A stretch of 64,000 nt of DNA from Acinetobacter corruptisaponis (GTDB lineage Bacteria > Pseudomonadota > Gammaproteobacteria > Pseudomonadales > Moraxellaceae), in contig NZ_CP125669.1 of NCBI RefSeq assembly GCF_030053775.1, positions 3,281,962 to 3,345,961 on the forward strand, in the 5' to 3' direction. Below are positions 51,218-61,612 of this stretch, one piece after another. A program made the position numbers and the translations under genes. The notes beneath the pieces were generated by a model, which saw only the letters and a list, made by a program, of their open reading frames with translations, had not been told where the DNA came from and did not search any database. The number at the start of each line of letters is the position of its first letter. The stretch's first letter is position 1.

Positions 51218-51544
51218 TTACTTATTACTGAGGTGAGCAAAACGAACGAGGTTGGAAAGATGCTGGTTTTGTTTGGCTGCCTTTTTATAAAGCAAAACAA
51301 TTTTACCAATTTTCTGTACCGATTCCGCCCCAGTTGCCTCAACAAGGGCATCAATCACTGCCGCACGCGCATCACGGTCTTCACCCGCAACTTTCACCTT
51401 AATCAGTTCATGGTCATTTAGCGCACGATTCGTTTCTTCAATGACGTTTTCTGTAAGACCTTGGCTACCAACCATTACAACTGGGTTAAGTGCATGACCA
51501 ATTTGACGTAAACGCTTACGTTCATGGATAGATAAAGCCGCCAT
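51218..51544 (-). CDS. yhbY: Ribosome-assembly RNA-binding protein YhbY
   Basis: ATG 51544 (MAALSIHERKRLRQIGHALNPVVMVG) gives 108 residues, close to the usual 97-110. It is a CRM (CRS1/YhbY) domain: GQxG loop here GSQGLTENVIEETNRALNDHELIKVKVAGEDRDAR. It binds 23S rRNA precursors in 50S assembly. It is divergent from rlmE, as in many gammaproteobacteria. Confidence 0.93.
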   Translation of the reverse strand: MAALSIHERKRLRQIGHALNPVVMVGSQGLTENVIEETNRALNDHELIKVKVAGEDRDARAAVIDALVEATGAESVQKIGKIVLLYKKAAKQNQHLSNLVRFAHLSNK

Positions 51545-51771
51545 TAAAAATACCTGATTTGAAAAACGACCTAGTATAGCCTGCATCCCAAACCTAAGAT
51601 AGATTCAGCAGGCAGACTGATCATAAATATTCAAGAAACTGTTGAAATAACCAATGATGTTGATCGAAAAAAATCTGTAAAAGTTCGTGTGATTACGCTA
51701 CATCCGTACTGTAATGAGAGTAATTTTCACGTACAATGACCAATCAGAAGTGTTTTGAAATTTAGTGAGTT

Positions 51772-52422
51772 ATGGCGACACGCATTACCAATCAAAAATT
51801 GTCTAAAAGCAGTCGTGCGTGGATGAGAGAGCATCTGGATGATCCTTTTGTTAAAAAGGCGCAGAAAGAGGGGTATCGCGCACGCGCAGCATATAAGTTA
51901 CTCGAAATCCAAGAAAAATATAAACTGATTAAACCTGGCATGACGGTTGTCGATTTGGGCGCGGCGCCTGGTAGCTGGTCACAGATCGCAGGTAAGCTGG
52001 TCGGTGCCAATGGTTTGGTGATTGCATCCGATATCCTGCCAATGGATGCGCTTCCAGATGTGACCTTTTTACAGGGTGATTTTAGGGAAGAGGAAGTCTT
52101 CGAAAAATTGTTAAATATTTTAAATGGCCGTCAGGTAGACATTGTAATTTCTGATATGGCCCCCAATACATCAGGTAATAGGGCTGTCGACCAGCCACGC
52201 CAAATTTATTTGTGTGAGTTGGCACTGGATTTTGCTCAGAAAGTTTTAGGACCAAATGGACAGTTTGTGGTTAAGGTGTTCCAGGGTTCAGGATTTGATG
52301 AGTTTAGAAAACAGGTGGTTGATGGTTTTGATGTATTAAAAACAGCCAAACCTGCGGCGTCACGCGCTCGGTCAAAAGAGGTTTTTTTGATTGGACAGGG
52401 TCGTAAAAAGGCATTGCAATAA
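51772..52422 (+). CDS. rlmE: 23S rRNA 2'-O-methyltransferase RlmE
   Basis: The 216-residue FtsJ-type protein has SRAYKLLEI-like [17 protein letters not shown] (catalytic Lys about 41), SAM motif [25 protein letters not shown] (Asp) and [10 protein letters not shown] (Lys), completing the K-D-K-E set. It methylates U2552 of 23S rRNA with SAM late in 50S assembly. ftsH follows 137 bases later on the same strand. Confidence 0.96.
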   Translation: MATRITNQKLSKSSRAWMREHLDDPFVKKAQKEGYRARAAYKLLEIQEKYKLIKPGMTVVDLGAAPGSWSQIAGKLVGANGLVIASDILPMDALPDVTFLQGDFREEEVFEKLLNILNGRQVDIVISDMAPNTSGNRAVDQPRQIYLCELALDFAQKVLGPNGQFVVKVFQGSGFDEFRKQVVDGFDVLKTAKPAASRARSKEVFLIGQGRKKALQ

Positions 52423-52559
52423 AAAGTGTACTTGCCAAGATGTTAAAAATTGTGCATTTTGTACCTTTTAAGTTTTTTGCAACGCAAATTCATTGCTGTT
52501 TTTGTGAAGGTCAGCCAAGATTAGGTATGATCAAATTAGATTGATATGGGAATAAAGCC

Positions 52560-54455
52560 TTGAGCGATTACTTCAAGAATGCCGTATTGTGGCTCATCAT
52601 ACTCGGTGTTCTGATTTTGATTTTTAGCAACGTCAGTGACCGCAATAAGCCTGCAGCGATGAAATATTCAGATTTCGTTGCAGCGGTGAATGCTGGGCAA
52701 ATTAAACAGGTCACCATTGATGGCTTGAATATTAGTGGTGAGAAAACCAATGGTTCTTCATTTGAGACGGTTCGCCCACAAGTAGAAGACACTGAGTTGC
52801 TACCAAGCTTGAACAAACAAAATGTAGTGGTTGAGGGCACAGCGCCACAACGCCAGGGCATTTTGATGCAACTTCTCATTGCGAGTTTCCCTGTATTGCT
52901 GATCATCCTGTTGTTCATGTTCTTCATGCGTAATATGGGCGGTGGTGCTGGTGGTAAAAACGGTCCGATGAGCTTTGGCAAGTCAAAGGCAAAAATGCTG
53001 TCTGAAGACCAGATCAAGGTCACATTTACTGATGTTGCTGGCTGTGACGAAGCAAAACAGGAAGTGGTTGAAATTGTAGATTTCCTGAAAGACCCTGCTA
53101 AATTTAAACGTCTTGGTGCGACCATTCCTCGTGGTGTATTGATGGTGGGTCCTCCAGGTACAGGTAAAACATTATTGGCAAAAGCCATTGCGGGTGAAGC
53201 CAAGGTTCCTTTCTTCAGTATCTCTGGTTCTGACTTTGTTGAGATGTTTGTTGGTGTGGGTGCATCACGTGTCCGTGATATGTTCGAACAGGCAAAACGT
53301 CATGCGCCATGTATCATCTTTATTGATGAGATTGATGCGGTGGGTCGTCACCGTGGTTCAGGTACAGGGGGTGGTCATGATGAGCGTGAACAAACCCTGA
53401 ACCAGATGCTTGTTGAGATGGACGGTTTTGAGGGTAATGAAGGCGTGATCGTCATTGCTGCAACCAACCGTGTCGATGTGCTTGATAAAGCCTTGCTTCG
53501 TCCAGGTCGTTTTGACCGTCAGGTGATGGTTGGTTTGCCAGACATCCGTGGTCGTGAGCAAATCCTGAATGTTCACTTGAAGAAACTTCCTTCAGTGACT
53601 GGTGTGGATGTTAAGGTCCTTGCCCGTGGTACGCCTGGTTTCTCTGGTGCGCAACTTGCGAACCTAGTCAATGAAGCTGCTTTGTTTGCTGCCCGTCGTA
53701 ATAAAAATACGGTTGACATGCATGACTTTGAAGATGCAAAAGACAAGATCTACATGGGTCCTGAGCGTAAGTCGATGGTGATCCGTGAAGAAGAGCGTCG
53801 CGCAACGGCTTACCATGAAGCTGGACATGCGATTGTTGCTGAAATCCTACCAGGTACAGATCCTGTGCATAAGGTAACGATCATGCCGCGTGGTTGGGCA
53901 TTGGGCGTGACTTGGCAGCTTCCTGAACAAGACCAGACCAGCCATTATAAAGACAAGATGTTGAATGAACTTTCAATCCTGTTTGGTGGTCGTATTGCGG
54001 AAGAAATCTTCATCAACCGCATGTCAACTGGTGCATCCAATGACTTTGAACGTGCAACCAAAATGGCACGTGCAATGGTCACCAAATATGGTATGTCAGA
54101 TGCACTTGGTGTCATGGTCTACGAAGACGAAAATCAGAGTGGTTTCTTCGGCAATGTTGGTAGTCGTACCATTTCAGAAGCGACTCAACAAAAAGTAGAT
54201 GAAGAAGTACGTCGTATTCTGGATGAGCAATATACCATTGCACGTAATATCTTGGAAAATAATAAAGATATCGCGCATGCAATGGTGAAAGCACTGATGG
54301 ATTGGGAAACGATTGATCGTGATCAAATCCGTGACATCATGGAAGGTCGTGAACCACAACCACCTAAGGTCTATATTCCTGAAAATCCAGTGGCTGCATT
54401 TGAACCACCGAAAGATGGTCCATCTACACCACCACCATTACCAGCAATGGGCTAA
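52560..54455 (+). CDS. ftsH: ATP-dependent zinc metalloprotease FtsH
   Basis: The 631-residue protein has two N-terminal membrane helices with a periplasmic loop (about 8-125), the AAA+ module with Walker A GPPGTGKT (about 200), Walker [10 protein letters not shown] and the SRH ([20 protein letters not shown]). The protease zinc site is HEAGH (about 420), plus a proline-rich C-tail. It degrades membrane proteins and regulators. The start codon is TTG at 52560 ([10 protein letters not shown] follows), with GGGA about 12 bases before. Confidence 0.97.
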   Translation: MSDYFKNAVLWLIILGVLILIFSNVSDRNKPAAMKYSDFVAAVNAGQIKQVTIDGLNISGEKTNGSSFETVRPQVEDTELLPSLNKQNVVVEGTAPQRQGILMQLLIASFPVLLIILLFMFFMRNMGGGAGGKNGPMSFGKSKAKMLSEDQIKVTFTDVAGCDEAKQEVVEIVDFLKDPAKFKRLGATIPRGVLMVGPPGTGKTLLAKAIAGEAKVPFFSISGSDFVEMFVGVGASRVRDMFEQAKRHAPCIIFIDEIDAVGRHRGSGTGGGHDEREQTLNQMLVEMDGFEGNEGVIVIAATNRVDVLDKALLRPGRFDRQVMVGLPDIRGREQILNVHLKKLPSVTGVDVKVLARGTPGFSGAQLANLVNEAALFAARRNKNTVDMHDFEDAKDKIYMGPERKSMVIREEERRATAYHEAGHAIVAEILPGTDPVHKVTIMPRGWALGVTWQLPEQDQTSHYKDKMLNELSILFGGRIAEEIFINRMSTGASNDFERATKMARAMVTKYGMSDALGVMVYEDENQSGFFGNVGSRTISEATQQKVDEEVRRILDEQYTIARNILENNKDIAHAMVKALMDWETIDRDQIRDIMEGREPQPPKVYIPENPVAAFEPPKDGPSTPPPLPAMG

Positions 54456-54470
54456 TGGTTAAAATCATGG

Positions 54471-54497
54471 AGAGTCGCTAAAAGCGACTCTTTTTTA
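54471..54497 (+). terminator. ftsH terminator
   Basis: AGAGTCGC and GCGACTCT arms with a five-base loop, followed by six T, 16 bases after the stop. Confidence 0.92.
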
Positions 54498-54523
54498 TGA
54501 CTTAATAAAAAGAGTGAACTAAA

Positions 54524-54826
54524 ATGATCGGAGTTGAAGAATCATCATTATTTTTGAAAGTTGAAAATTTGGCTTATAAATATTTAGAAAGAATTTTTCA
54601 AAAAAATACTTTGAGTGATCTAGATATATTATGTGATTTTGAGTCATTTAAATTTCAGACAGTATCTATTTTACAAGAAGTGAATAAGGATTATTCTCAA
54701 TCTACAATTATTTGTAAAATTGATATTTTTAAGAAAGAAAGCAAACAATTAGGTTATTACAAACTTATTCTGGATATGAACTATCAATTTCTGGATGAAT
54801 TTTTTGTCATTGTTGAAAAATTCTAA
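54524..54826 (+). CDS. AT-rich orphan gene between ftsH and folP
   Basis: The 100-residue acidic protein starts MIGVEESSLFLKVENLAYKY. The second half alternates strands (STIICKIDIFKKESKQLGYYKLILDMNYQFLDEFFVIVEKF). It has no signal or membrane segment. Size and make-up resemble small immunity or effector-neutralising proteins, but no motif proves this. The codon use is clearly more AT-rich than that of ftsH and folP, suggesting later gain. GAGTGA lies at a suitable distance from the ATG. Confidence 0.55.
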   Translation: MIGVEESSLFLKVENLAYKYLERIFQKNTLSDLDILCDFESFKFQTVSILQEVNKDYSQSTIICKIDIFKKESKQLGYYKLILDMNYQFLDEFFVIVEKF

Positions 54827-54924
54827 TGACAACTGAAAATACAAGAAAAAAGATTGAAAAAGAAATCAACATTTAAATAACTGATGATTGCTAAAATAGG
54901 TGTTGTTAGAAATGGAGAAGCTTG

Positions 54925-55776
54925 ATGCAGTTGATGCCATTACCACAGTGCCAGTTACACTGTGGTCGTTTTATACTGGATTTATCCCAACCCCAGATTA
55001 TGGGTATTCTCAATGTCACGCCTGATTCGTTTAGTGATGGTGGACAGCATCATCATAAAGAACAGGCAGTTCAACGTGCTTTGCAGATGGTGGAAGAGGG
55101 TGCAAGCATTATTGATATTGGTGGAGAATCCACACGCCCCAATGCGTCACCCGTTGAGCTTGAGGAGGAAATTCAGCGTGTAATTCCTGTGGTTGAAGCA
55201 TTGGCAAAATATGATGTGGTTATTTCAATAGATACCAGCCAGCCAGAAGTAATTCGTGCTGCTGTAAAAGCGGGCGCACATATCTGGAATGATGTTCGTG
55301 CCTTAACCCGTCCGAAAGCATTGGAAACGGCTGCTGAGTTGAATATTCCTGTGATCCTGATGCATATGCGTGGTGAACCAACCAATATGAACCAGCTTGA
55401 TCAATATACAAATGTCACAGAAGATGTGATGTATGAGTTACAGCAACGCTTGGATCAGGCACTCGAAATGGGAATCAAAAAGCACAATATTATCCTTGAT
55501 CCTGGTTTTGGTTTTGCTAAAAATGCTCAACAGAATTTTCAATTATTGAATGAATTCTGGAAGCTGAACCAGATGGGCTATCCAATCTTGTCAGGTTTGT
55601 CACGTAAGCGTTTTATTGGTGAAGCCTTAAATGGTGTACCTGCACAAGAACGTGCGGTGGGCAGTGTTGTAGGACATCTAATGAGTATTCAGCAGGGTGC
55701 CAGTATTGTCCGTGCGCACGATGTCAAAGCGACCAGTGATGCCATTAACGTCTGGAAAATGATGTTAAATCAATAA
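54925..55776 (+). CDS. folP: Dihydropteroate synthase
   Basis: ATG 54925 (GGAG seven bases before; a TTG codon directly precedes it) gives 283 residues. A TIM barrel with IMGILNVTPDSFSDGGQ (loop 1, about 28-44), IIDIGGESTRPNA (loop 2), DTSQPEVIRAAVKAGAHIWNDVRAL, ILMHMRGEP and a C-terminal SIVRAHDVKAT. It joins p-aminobenzoate to hydroxymethyl-dihydropterin in folate synthesis and is the sulfonamide target. A hairpin ATAGAACC/GGTTCTAT follows at 55792-55811. Confidence 0.96.
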   Translation: MQLMPLPQCQLHCGRFILDLSQPQIMGILNVTPDSFSDGGQHHHKEQAVQRALQMVEEGASIIDIGGESTRPNASPVELEEEIQRVIPVVEALAKYDVVISIDTSQPEVIRAAVKAGAHIWNDVRALTRPKALETAAELNIPVILMHMRGEPTNMNQLDQYTNVTEDVMYELQQRLDQALEMGIKKHNIILDPGFGFAKNAQQNFQLLNEFWKLNQMGYPILSGLSRKRFIGEALNGVPAQERAVGSVVGHLMSIQQGASIVRAHDVKATSDAINVWKMMLNQ

Positions 55777-55854
55777 TAGTTTAGGGTATTGATAGAACCT
55801 TAAGGTTCTATTGGCCTGCTCCATAAGATTAAATAGAATGAGTGATATTGAAAA

Positions 55855-56613
55855 ATGGAAAATAAAATAATTACATATAAAAGCTTATGGGTGTTTGCAC
55901 TCATTCTCAGTCTAGGATTTATTGTTTCGGCTGCGGTGATTGGCTATGCCGTGAAGCAGTTTAATAACAGCAGTAATTCAATTACCGTCAAGGGATTGGC
56001 AGAAAAACCGATTCAGGCAGATTCGGCCCGTTGGGAAATTAACCTGCAAACCAGCCATACTTCAGACAGTATTCCACAAGCCTACCAGTTACTTGATCAG
56101 CAAATGAAAACCTTGCAGGATTTCTTTGTTGAGCATGGGTTTAAAGCCACTGATATGCAATTGGGCAATAAGAGTTCCCAGTCTTATTATGAAGAGGTGG
56201 AGACGGATGAGGGACGAACCCGACGTGAGTTTAAAGGCTATATTGCAATGCAGTCTTTGGTGATCAATAGCCGTGATATTCAAAAGATTGAAAAGGCAGC
56301 CAAAGATGCGTATTTGCTGGATGAAAAGGGTATTGCAATTGCCCAAAAACCTGATTATCTGGTGTCTAATTTAGAAGAAATTAAAATGTCATTGATTGCA
56401 AATGCCACCAAGAATGCCTATAGCCGTGCCAATGAATTTGCCAAGGTCGGTGGTGCGAAAGTGGGTAGCATGCGTTCAGCCAGTCAGGGTGCATTTTATA
56501 TTTTGCCTGAAAGTGGTTCGGATGAAGATAGTGATTATGGTGGAGCCTATGATAAAGCCACCATTAATAAAATTGCCCGTGTGGTCGTTACCATTAATTA
56601 TGCGATTGAATAG
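55855..56613 (+). CDS. SIMPL-domain (DUF541) protein
   Basis: The 252-residue protein has an N-terminal membrane helix (LWVFALILSLGFIVSAAVIGYAV), then the SIMPL domain beginning SITVKGLAEKPIQADSARWEINLQT and ending with ARVVVTINYAIE, so most of the protein faces the periplasm. The family is widespread in Gram-negative cell envelopes and linked to oxidative stress, but its activity is unknown. A weak ribosome site lies before ATG 55855. Confidence 0.85.
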   Translation: MENKIITYKSLWVFALILSLGFIVSAAVIGYAVKQFNNSSNSITVKGLAEKPIQADSARWEINLQTSHTSDSIPQAYQLLDQQMKTLQDFFVEHGFKATDMQLGNKSSQSYYEEVETDEGRTRREFKGYIAMQSLVINSRDIQKIEKAAKDAYLLDEKGIAIAQKPDYLVSNLEEIKMSLIANATKNAYSRANEFAKVGGAKVGSMRSASQGAFYILPESGSDEDSDYGGAYDKATINKIARVVVTINYAIE

Positions 56614-56664
56614 TGAGGATTATTTTTTAATCATTATAAAATATTAAAAGAAATCCCAAAAATC

Positions 56665-56700
56665 AAGATACATTCGAATACGGTGTATCTTTCTTTTTTT
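56665..56700 (+). terminator. Terminator of the SIMPL gene
   Basis: AAGATACA and TGTATCTT arms, followed by TCTTTTTTTA. Confidence 0.78.
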
Positions 56701-56763
56701 ACATACAATGATTTTGATCTAGCCATACATTTGAAAAGATAAATAAAATTGGGGAAATTGAAA

Positions 56764-58386
56764 ATGCATCATCTTGCAAAAATATTTGCTTTAACCGTAC
56801 TTGGCAGCATGATTGCCGCCTGCCAATCAGTTGAACCACAACATCGCCAAATTGCAATGGAAGCCCATGATCAGGCCATGTCTGCAAGTATGAAAGCGAT
56901 GGCGGCACCACGTCCTGTATTGGCAATTGCAGCCATGCCCGCACCTGCAATGGAACGCCAGCGTTTAGAGCAAAACACCGAAAAATATCAGAAAAATGAG
57001 GTGAATCCTGTACATCGGGTTGCAGATCAGGCAGTTTCAACCTTTAGCATTGATGTTGATACAGGCAGTTATAGCAATACTCGCCGTTTCCTGAATGATG
57101 GACGCTTGCCGCCAGTCGATGCGGTTCGTACTGAGGAAATGATTAATTATTTTGATTATCAATATCCACAGCCAAATAGTATTCACCCATTCTCGGTCAC
57201 GACTGAAACTGTTGATTCACCTTGGAAAGAAAATGCCAAGTTAATCAAAATTGGTATTCAAGCCAAAGACTTGGCAACCAAACAGTTACCACCAGCCAAT
57301 CTGGTTTTCCTTGTTGATGTCTCAGGAAGTATGGATGCCCCAGATAAATTGCCCTTGGTTAAGCAAACTCTACGTTTATTGACTGAGCAACTACGTCCGC
57401 AAGATAAGGTAACGATTATTACCTATGCCAGTGGTGAAAAACTGGTTTTGGAACCTACTTCGGGCGATCAAAAAGACAAGATTTTGCGTGTGATTGATGC
57501 TTTGCAGGCGAGTGGTGCAACCGCAGGCGAGCAGGCGATTCAACTGGCCTATCAACAGGCAGAAAAAGCCATGCTGAAAAATGGCATTAATCGGATTCTG
57601 CTGGCAACCGATGGTGACTTTAATGTCGGGATCACAGATTTTAGTACCCTAAAAGGCATGGTGGCGGAAAAGCGCAAAAGTGGTATTTCACTCACGACAC
57701 TGGGCTTTGGAACAGGCAACTATAATGAACAGTTGATGGAGCAGCTTGCCGATGCAGGCGATGGTAATTACAACTATATCGACAATAAGAATGAAGCCAA
57801 AAAAGTGGTGCAGCGTCAGCTTTCATCCACACTTGCCACAGTGGCGCAGGATGTCAAGATTCAGGTCGAGTTTAATCCAGTGACTGTAAAAGAATACCGT
57901 TTGGTTGGCTATGAAAATCGGATGCTAAAACAGGAAGATTTTAATAACGACAAGGTTGATGCAGGTGATATTGGGGCGGGGCATAATGTCACTGCCATTT
58001 ATGAGATCATTCCAGTCGGGCAGCAAGGCTGGCTCAATGATTCACGCTACCAAACCCCGACAAAAACCAATGCAGGAAATACCTCGGAATATGCTTTTGT
58101 CAATGTGCGTTATAAATTACCGAATCAGGACAAAAGTATTTTATTGAATCAGCCTGTGCCAGCAGGTCGTAAATCTTTATCCCAAGCCAGTAACGATACC
58201 CGTTTTGCGATTGCGGTGGCTTCCTATGCCCAGCAGTTAAAAGGTGGAGAATATAATGGTGCAATGGGCTGGGATCAGATTATTCAACTGGCGCAGCAGT
58301 CAGCCAAACCTGATCCTTATTTAATGCGAGAGGAATTTGTTGAATTGGCAAAAATCGCAAAAAATCTCAGTGCTAAAAAGGACTAG
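56764..58386 (+). CDS. VWA-domain lipoprotein, YfbK-like
   Basis: The start at ATG 56764 gives 540 residues with a lipoprotein signal (LGSMIAAC). An N-terminal YfbK-type segment (DQAVSTFSIDVDTGSYSNTRRFLNDGRLPPVDAVRTEEMINYF) precedes a von Willebrand A domain with an intact MIDAS (VFLVDVSGSMDAPDK, later ATDGDFNVG). The C-terminal DUF3520 part holds LAQQSAKPDPYLMREEFVELAK. It sits in the envelope and probably binds a partner protein through the metal site. Its partner is unknown. Confidence 0.88.
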   Translation: MHHLAKIFALTVLGSMIAACQSVEPQHRQIAMEAHDQAMSASMKAMAAPRPVLAIAAMPAPAMERQRLEQNTEKYQKNEVNPVHRVADQAVSTFSIDVDTGSYSNTRRFLNDGRLPPVDAVRTEEMINYFDYQYPQPNSIHPFSVTTETVDSPWKENAKLIKIGIQAKDLATKQLPPANLVFLVDVSGSMDAPDKLPLVKQTLRLLTEQLRPQDKVTIITYASGEKLVLEPTSGDQKDKILRVIDALQASGATAGEQAIQLAYQQAEKAMLKNGINRILLATDGDFNVGITDFSTLKGMVAEKRKSGISLTTLGFGTGNYNEQLMEQLADAGDGNYNYIDNKNEAKKVVQRQLSSTLATVAQDVKIQVEFNPVTVKEYRLVGYENRMLKQEDFNNDKVDAGDIGAGHNVTAIYEIIPVGQQGWLNDSRYQTPTKTNAGNTSEYAFVNVRYKLPNQDKSILLNQPVPAGRKSLSQASNDTRFAIAVASYAQQLKGGEYNGAMGWDQIIQLAQQSAKPDPYLMREEFVELAKIAKNLSAKKD

Positions 58387-58400
58387 AGATTAAATTGATG

Positions 58401-58427
58401 AAAAGCGGTCGGAAAAACCGCTTTTTT
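58401..58427 (+). terminator. Terminator of the VWA gene
   Basis: AAAAGCGGT and ACCGCTTTT arms enclose CGGAAAA, followed by T residues. Confidence 0.85.
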
Positions 58428-58497
58428 AATGCCTAAATCTCGTGATTTGCAGCAGATTATGCTATAAGCATGGCGTTTTATTGACATCTTATTGTGT

Positions 58498-58812
58498 ATG
58501 TTTGAAGATTTACTCCTCCCCATGTTTGACGATGAATATTATCCCGATATTCTGGTGGCCGAAGTCAAACAGCATATTCAGCAGTTCTCAAAAAAAGTAG
58601 CGGGTTCAGGCGTGTCTGAGTCGGATATTTATCGTTTCGCCCATCAAACCCTGATTGAAATCAACGAAATGAAACCGCAGTTTGAAGATCTTGACTCAAG
58701 CCTGGACGATACGGCTGCCGATTATATTGCTGAAGCCATGATGATGATTGTGCAGGAGGCGGGATATTTGGAGATTGAAATGGAAGAGTTGATTGCCAAT
58801 CGGGAGTGGTAG
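58498..58812 (+). CDS. DUF5713-like small acidic protein
   Basis: ATG 58498 (MFEDLLLPMFDDEYYPD) gives 104 residues; a TTG two codons earlier is less likely. The protein is helical and acidic with DEYYPDILVAEVKQHIQQF and DTAADYIAEAMMMIVQEAGYLEIEMEELI. The DEYYP start resembles the DUF5713 family as I remember it. Cytoplasmic; function unknown. Confidence 0.6.
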   Translation: MFEDLLLPMFDDEYYPDILVAEVKQHIQQFSKKVAGSGVSESDIYRFAHQTLIEINEMKPQFEDLDSSLDDTAADYIAEAMMMIVQEAGYLEIEMEELIANREW

Positions 58813-58846
58813 CACTCCCGAGCTAAGATTTCTCTTTAAAAAATGA

Positions 58847-60454
58847 TTATTGCGCTGTTTCACTCCAAAGTTTGGGTAAAACAATTTGCCCTGAAATCTC
58901 TGCCTCAATTTTAGGCTGTCTGATTTTTTGATAATAGATACTTTCACTATTGATCAATAAACCCAAGGTATCATTTTTATGCAATTTTGCATTGACACTT
59001 GGAAGTTCAATATTTTGACCCTCTCCATCTTGCTGTGATGAACCTTGTATCACCTGATCATAAAGACGTTTTTGGGCTGGATTGAATGGTGCAGTCTGTT
59101 CATTGAGAATTTTATATTTTCCTGTTTTCACTGACTTTATTGCCACCGAAATAAACAGGGTTGGATCAATTTGTCCAGATGTTGACCCAATGTTGAGGGT
59201 CAACTGTGGTGAACCCGTCATATAGGTGGTTTGGGTTGCGCTATGAATGGGAATAAACACTGCCTGTTTCGGTGTTGCTGCAATCCACGTTTTGGCAATG
59301 CTGTAGTGTGTGCTAGGCGTTAAATCACTCAGATGATTCACAGGGCTATGATCAATACATAATTCAGGCAATGTTATAGGTGCCTGATCTTTAAGTTTCT
59401 GGTTAAACCACGCCATAATCGTATCTTGCAAATTATAGTGTTGTTTATTGCCACAACTGACTGACTTGCCAATATACCAAAATGGTGTATTGCCCAATGG
59501 TGAATGCTGGGCAAAAGGCTGTAAATGACCCCCTTGAACACCAATTAAATGTACCTCATGCTGGGCATTCTGAATACATTGTGCAGCCTTGACTCCTTCA
59601 TTAAATGGAAACAATACATCCCGAAATCCCTGAATAATCAGGGCATCTGCTTTTGGTGCCTGGGCATGTTCACAAAACCAGCTGGCCTGATGGGTTTTAA
59701 GAAAGTTATAGGTAGACTCCTTTAATTGACCTTGCTGGGTATCGACATAGGCCTGTTTCAATTCAGGATCAAACTTGTTCCAGTTCCACCAGTCACCAAT
59801 CAGGTTGAGGAATGTAATCCAGTCACTTTTGGGAATTCCATTCGGGGCAAGGCTATTCACAATGTCATACCATGTTGTGATCGGTACAATCGCCTGTAGA
59901 CGGGGATCTAAAGCGGAAACCAGATACTGTATGCCGCCTGCATAGGACTCACCAATCATACCTGCACGGACACCGTTCTGATTTTTTGCCAATTGAGGAA
60001 GATGCTGTTCAGCCCAGTTCATGATGCTGATCACGTCCTGAGCTTCCTTTTCAGGATCGGCAAGGCGAATTTTACCCTGGCTATTGCCATGCCCACGCTG
60101 GTCATAACTAATCACCCAATAACCATTTTGCCAGGCTGTTTTTGCCACTTGTCCAGTGGGTAGCAGAAAACCATACAGGCTCAGGCTAGGGCGTTTCATA
60201 CGGGACAAGCCAAAACCATGCGTATGCAATAACAAAGGCGCAGTTTGCCCGACCTTTAAATGTGGCTGATAAACAGTAAACGCCAGTACCGTGCCATCGG
60301 GAGCGATGGTTTTTGCCTGATAATAACGCTGTTTTAATTCACTGGCCTTGACTTGAGTAGAGATAGGTTGAACGGCAGCATGCATACAACCCTGTAATGT
60401 CAGAACTAAGCCAAACCATAGCCATAAAAGGTAGGTACGCATCGATTTTTTCAT
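58847..60454 (-). CDS. CocE/NonD-type (S15-like) hydrolase lipoprotein
   Basis: The 535-residue protein has a lipoprotein signal (VLTLQGC). Its alpha/beta-hydrolase domain has LLLHTHGFGLSR, WVISYDQRGHGNSQGK, the nucleophile GESYAGG (Ser about 168), a late Asp in RDVLFPFNEG and His in GGHLQPF (about 320). A C-terminal jelly-roll-like domain follows (STSGQIDPTLFISVAI), as in X-Pro dipeptidyl-peptidase/CocE proteins. It would hydrolyse an ester or peptide in the periplasm. The substrate is unknown. Confidence 0.82.
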   Translation of the reverse strand: MKKSMRTYLLWLWFGLVLTLQGCMHAAVQPISTQVKASELKQRYYQAKTIAPDGTVLAFTVYQPHLKVGQTAPLLLHTHGFGLSRMKRPSLSLYGFLLPTGQVAKTAWQNGYWVISYDQRGHGNSQGKIRLADPEKEAQDVISIMNWAEQHLPQLAKNQNGVRAGMIGESYAGGIQYLVSALDPRLQAIVPITTWYDIVNSLAPNGIPKSDWITFLNLIGDWWNWNKFDPELKQAYVDTQQGQLKESTYNFLKTHQASWFCEHAQAPKADALIIQGFRDVLFPFNEGVKAAQCIQNAQHEVHLIGVQGGHLQPFAQHSPLGNTPFWYIGKSVSCGNKQHYNLQDTIMAWFNQKLKDQAPITLPELCIDHSPVNHLSDLTPSTHYSIAKTWIAATPKQAVFIPIHSATQTTYMTGSPQLTLNIGSTSGQIDPTLFISVAIKSVKTGKYKILNEQTAPFNPAQKRLYDQVIQGSSQQDGEGQNIELPSVNAKLHKNDTLGLLINSESIYYQKIRQPKIEAEISGQIVLPKLWSETAQ

Positions 60455-60566
60455 CCTTGAGCAAATCTTTGGGAGCTCACAATGTGAGTGGCTATAGTTT
60501 ACTGTGGCTCATCAATGGATACCATCCACTGATAGATCATTTTGGCTGACCTATCAGTTTTAATCG

Positions 60567-61517
60567 TTACAACACACGGGCTTTGTTGCGATAGGCATAT
60601 AAAGACAGGCCCAAACATAGGAAAATTAAACCCATAATCAAATGTGAGCTAAGGGGCTCATGGTTAAAAAATACACCCCAAAAGGTGGCCAATACAGGGG
60701 TAAGGATCGTGATCAGCATCACTGTGGTTGGATTCAACTTCTGGATGAGGTGAAAATAAAAAATCATTGCGAGTATGGAAGAAAAAAACGCACTATAAAG
60801 TATAGCCAGACTTGCCTGTAAGCCTGGCAATTGTGTTGGCATCTCATTCAGAAAAAAGGGCAGCAGGCATACATAGCCCAACCATGACACCAGAGTTGAA
60901 CCTGTGGTCTGAATGATAGGATGGATGTCAGCACCAACTTTCGCCACAGCAAACATTGAAATGACATAAAGAAATACGGCCAGCATCACATAGCCAACGC
61001 CCAGCATATCCATCTGAATATGATTAGCGCCAATTCCCATTGTGAGCGCTAAACCGAAAATGGCAAGGCTCAGTCCATACCATTGACGTTTTAAAAAGTG
61101 TTCACGCTTTAAAATAAACACCGCAATCAAGCCCGACCATAATGGGGCGGTGCCAAAAATAATCGAGATCATGCCAGATGAAATTCGGGTTGCGCCGATA
61201 TAGCAAAAGGTCATTGAACCAAACAAGCCCAATGCTCCTGCGGCATAACTCATCAGGGATTTTTTATTGATGATGAGTTTTAGTCGAAAATAAAACAGAC
61301 AGATCAAGGCCAGAGGAATGGCAATACTGAATCGTAGAAACAAGCCCCACGCCCAATGAATTTCATGCACTGTCCAGACGGCTGCCAATGGGGTCAATGA
61401 CCAGATTAGCACCACAGCAATGAATTGACCGACTGTAGCAAGGCGAGGGTTGGCAGGGACTACAGTCGGTTGTACCTGTGTGGTCTGTATAAAATTCTTT
61501 TGCTGAAACTGTGACAT
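60567..61517 (-). CDS. EamA/DMT-family transporter
   Basis: The 316-residue protein has ten predicted membrane helices in two EamA repeats (first with VVLIWSLTPLAAVWTVHEIHW, second with ASLAILYSAFFSSILAMIFYFHLI and NPTTVMLITILTPVLATFWGVFFNHE). Drug/metabolite exporters of this kind move amino acids, nucleotides or other metabolites. AGGAG lies seven bases before the ATG. A structured RNA-like segment with a terminator lies just upstream on the same strand and may control it. Confidence 0.88.
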   Translation of the reverse strand: MSQFQQKNFIQTTQVQPTVVPANPRLATVGQFIAVVLIWSLTPLAAVWTVHEIHWAWGLFLRFSIAIPLALICLFYFRLKLIINKKSLMSYAAGALGLFGSMTFCYIGATRISSGMISIIFGTAPLWSGLIAVFILKREHFLKRQWYGLSLAIFGLALTMGIGANHIQMDMLGVGYVMLAVFLYVISMFAVAKVGADIHPIIQTTGSTLVSWLGYVCLLPFFLNEMPTQLPGLQASLAILYSAFFSSILAMIFYFHLIQKLNPTTVMLITILTPVLATFWGVFFNHEPLSSHLIMGLIFLCLGLSLYAYRNKARVL

Positions 61518-61582
61518 GAGAAATCTCCTGTTATTGTTGCAATCGCAACGATGTGTTTTTTTAGATTTAAAAAAAATAGGGC

Positions 61583-61612
61583 AATAAAAAAGGTCGCTAC
61601 TGAGGCGACCTT
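61583..61612 (-). terminator. Terminator between the structured segment and the EamA gene
   Basis: On the minus strand AAGGTCGC pairs with GCGACCTT around CTCAGTA and is followed by TTTTTTATT. It ends any transcript coming from the 61631-61785 segment, 66 bases before the EamA gene start. Confidence 0.88.
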
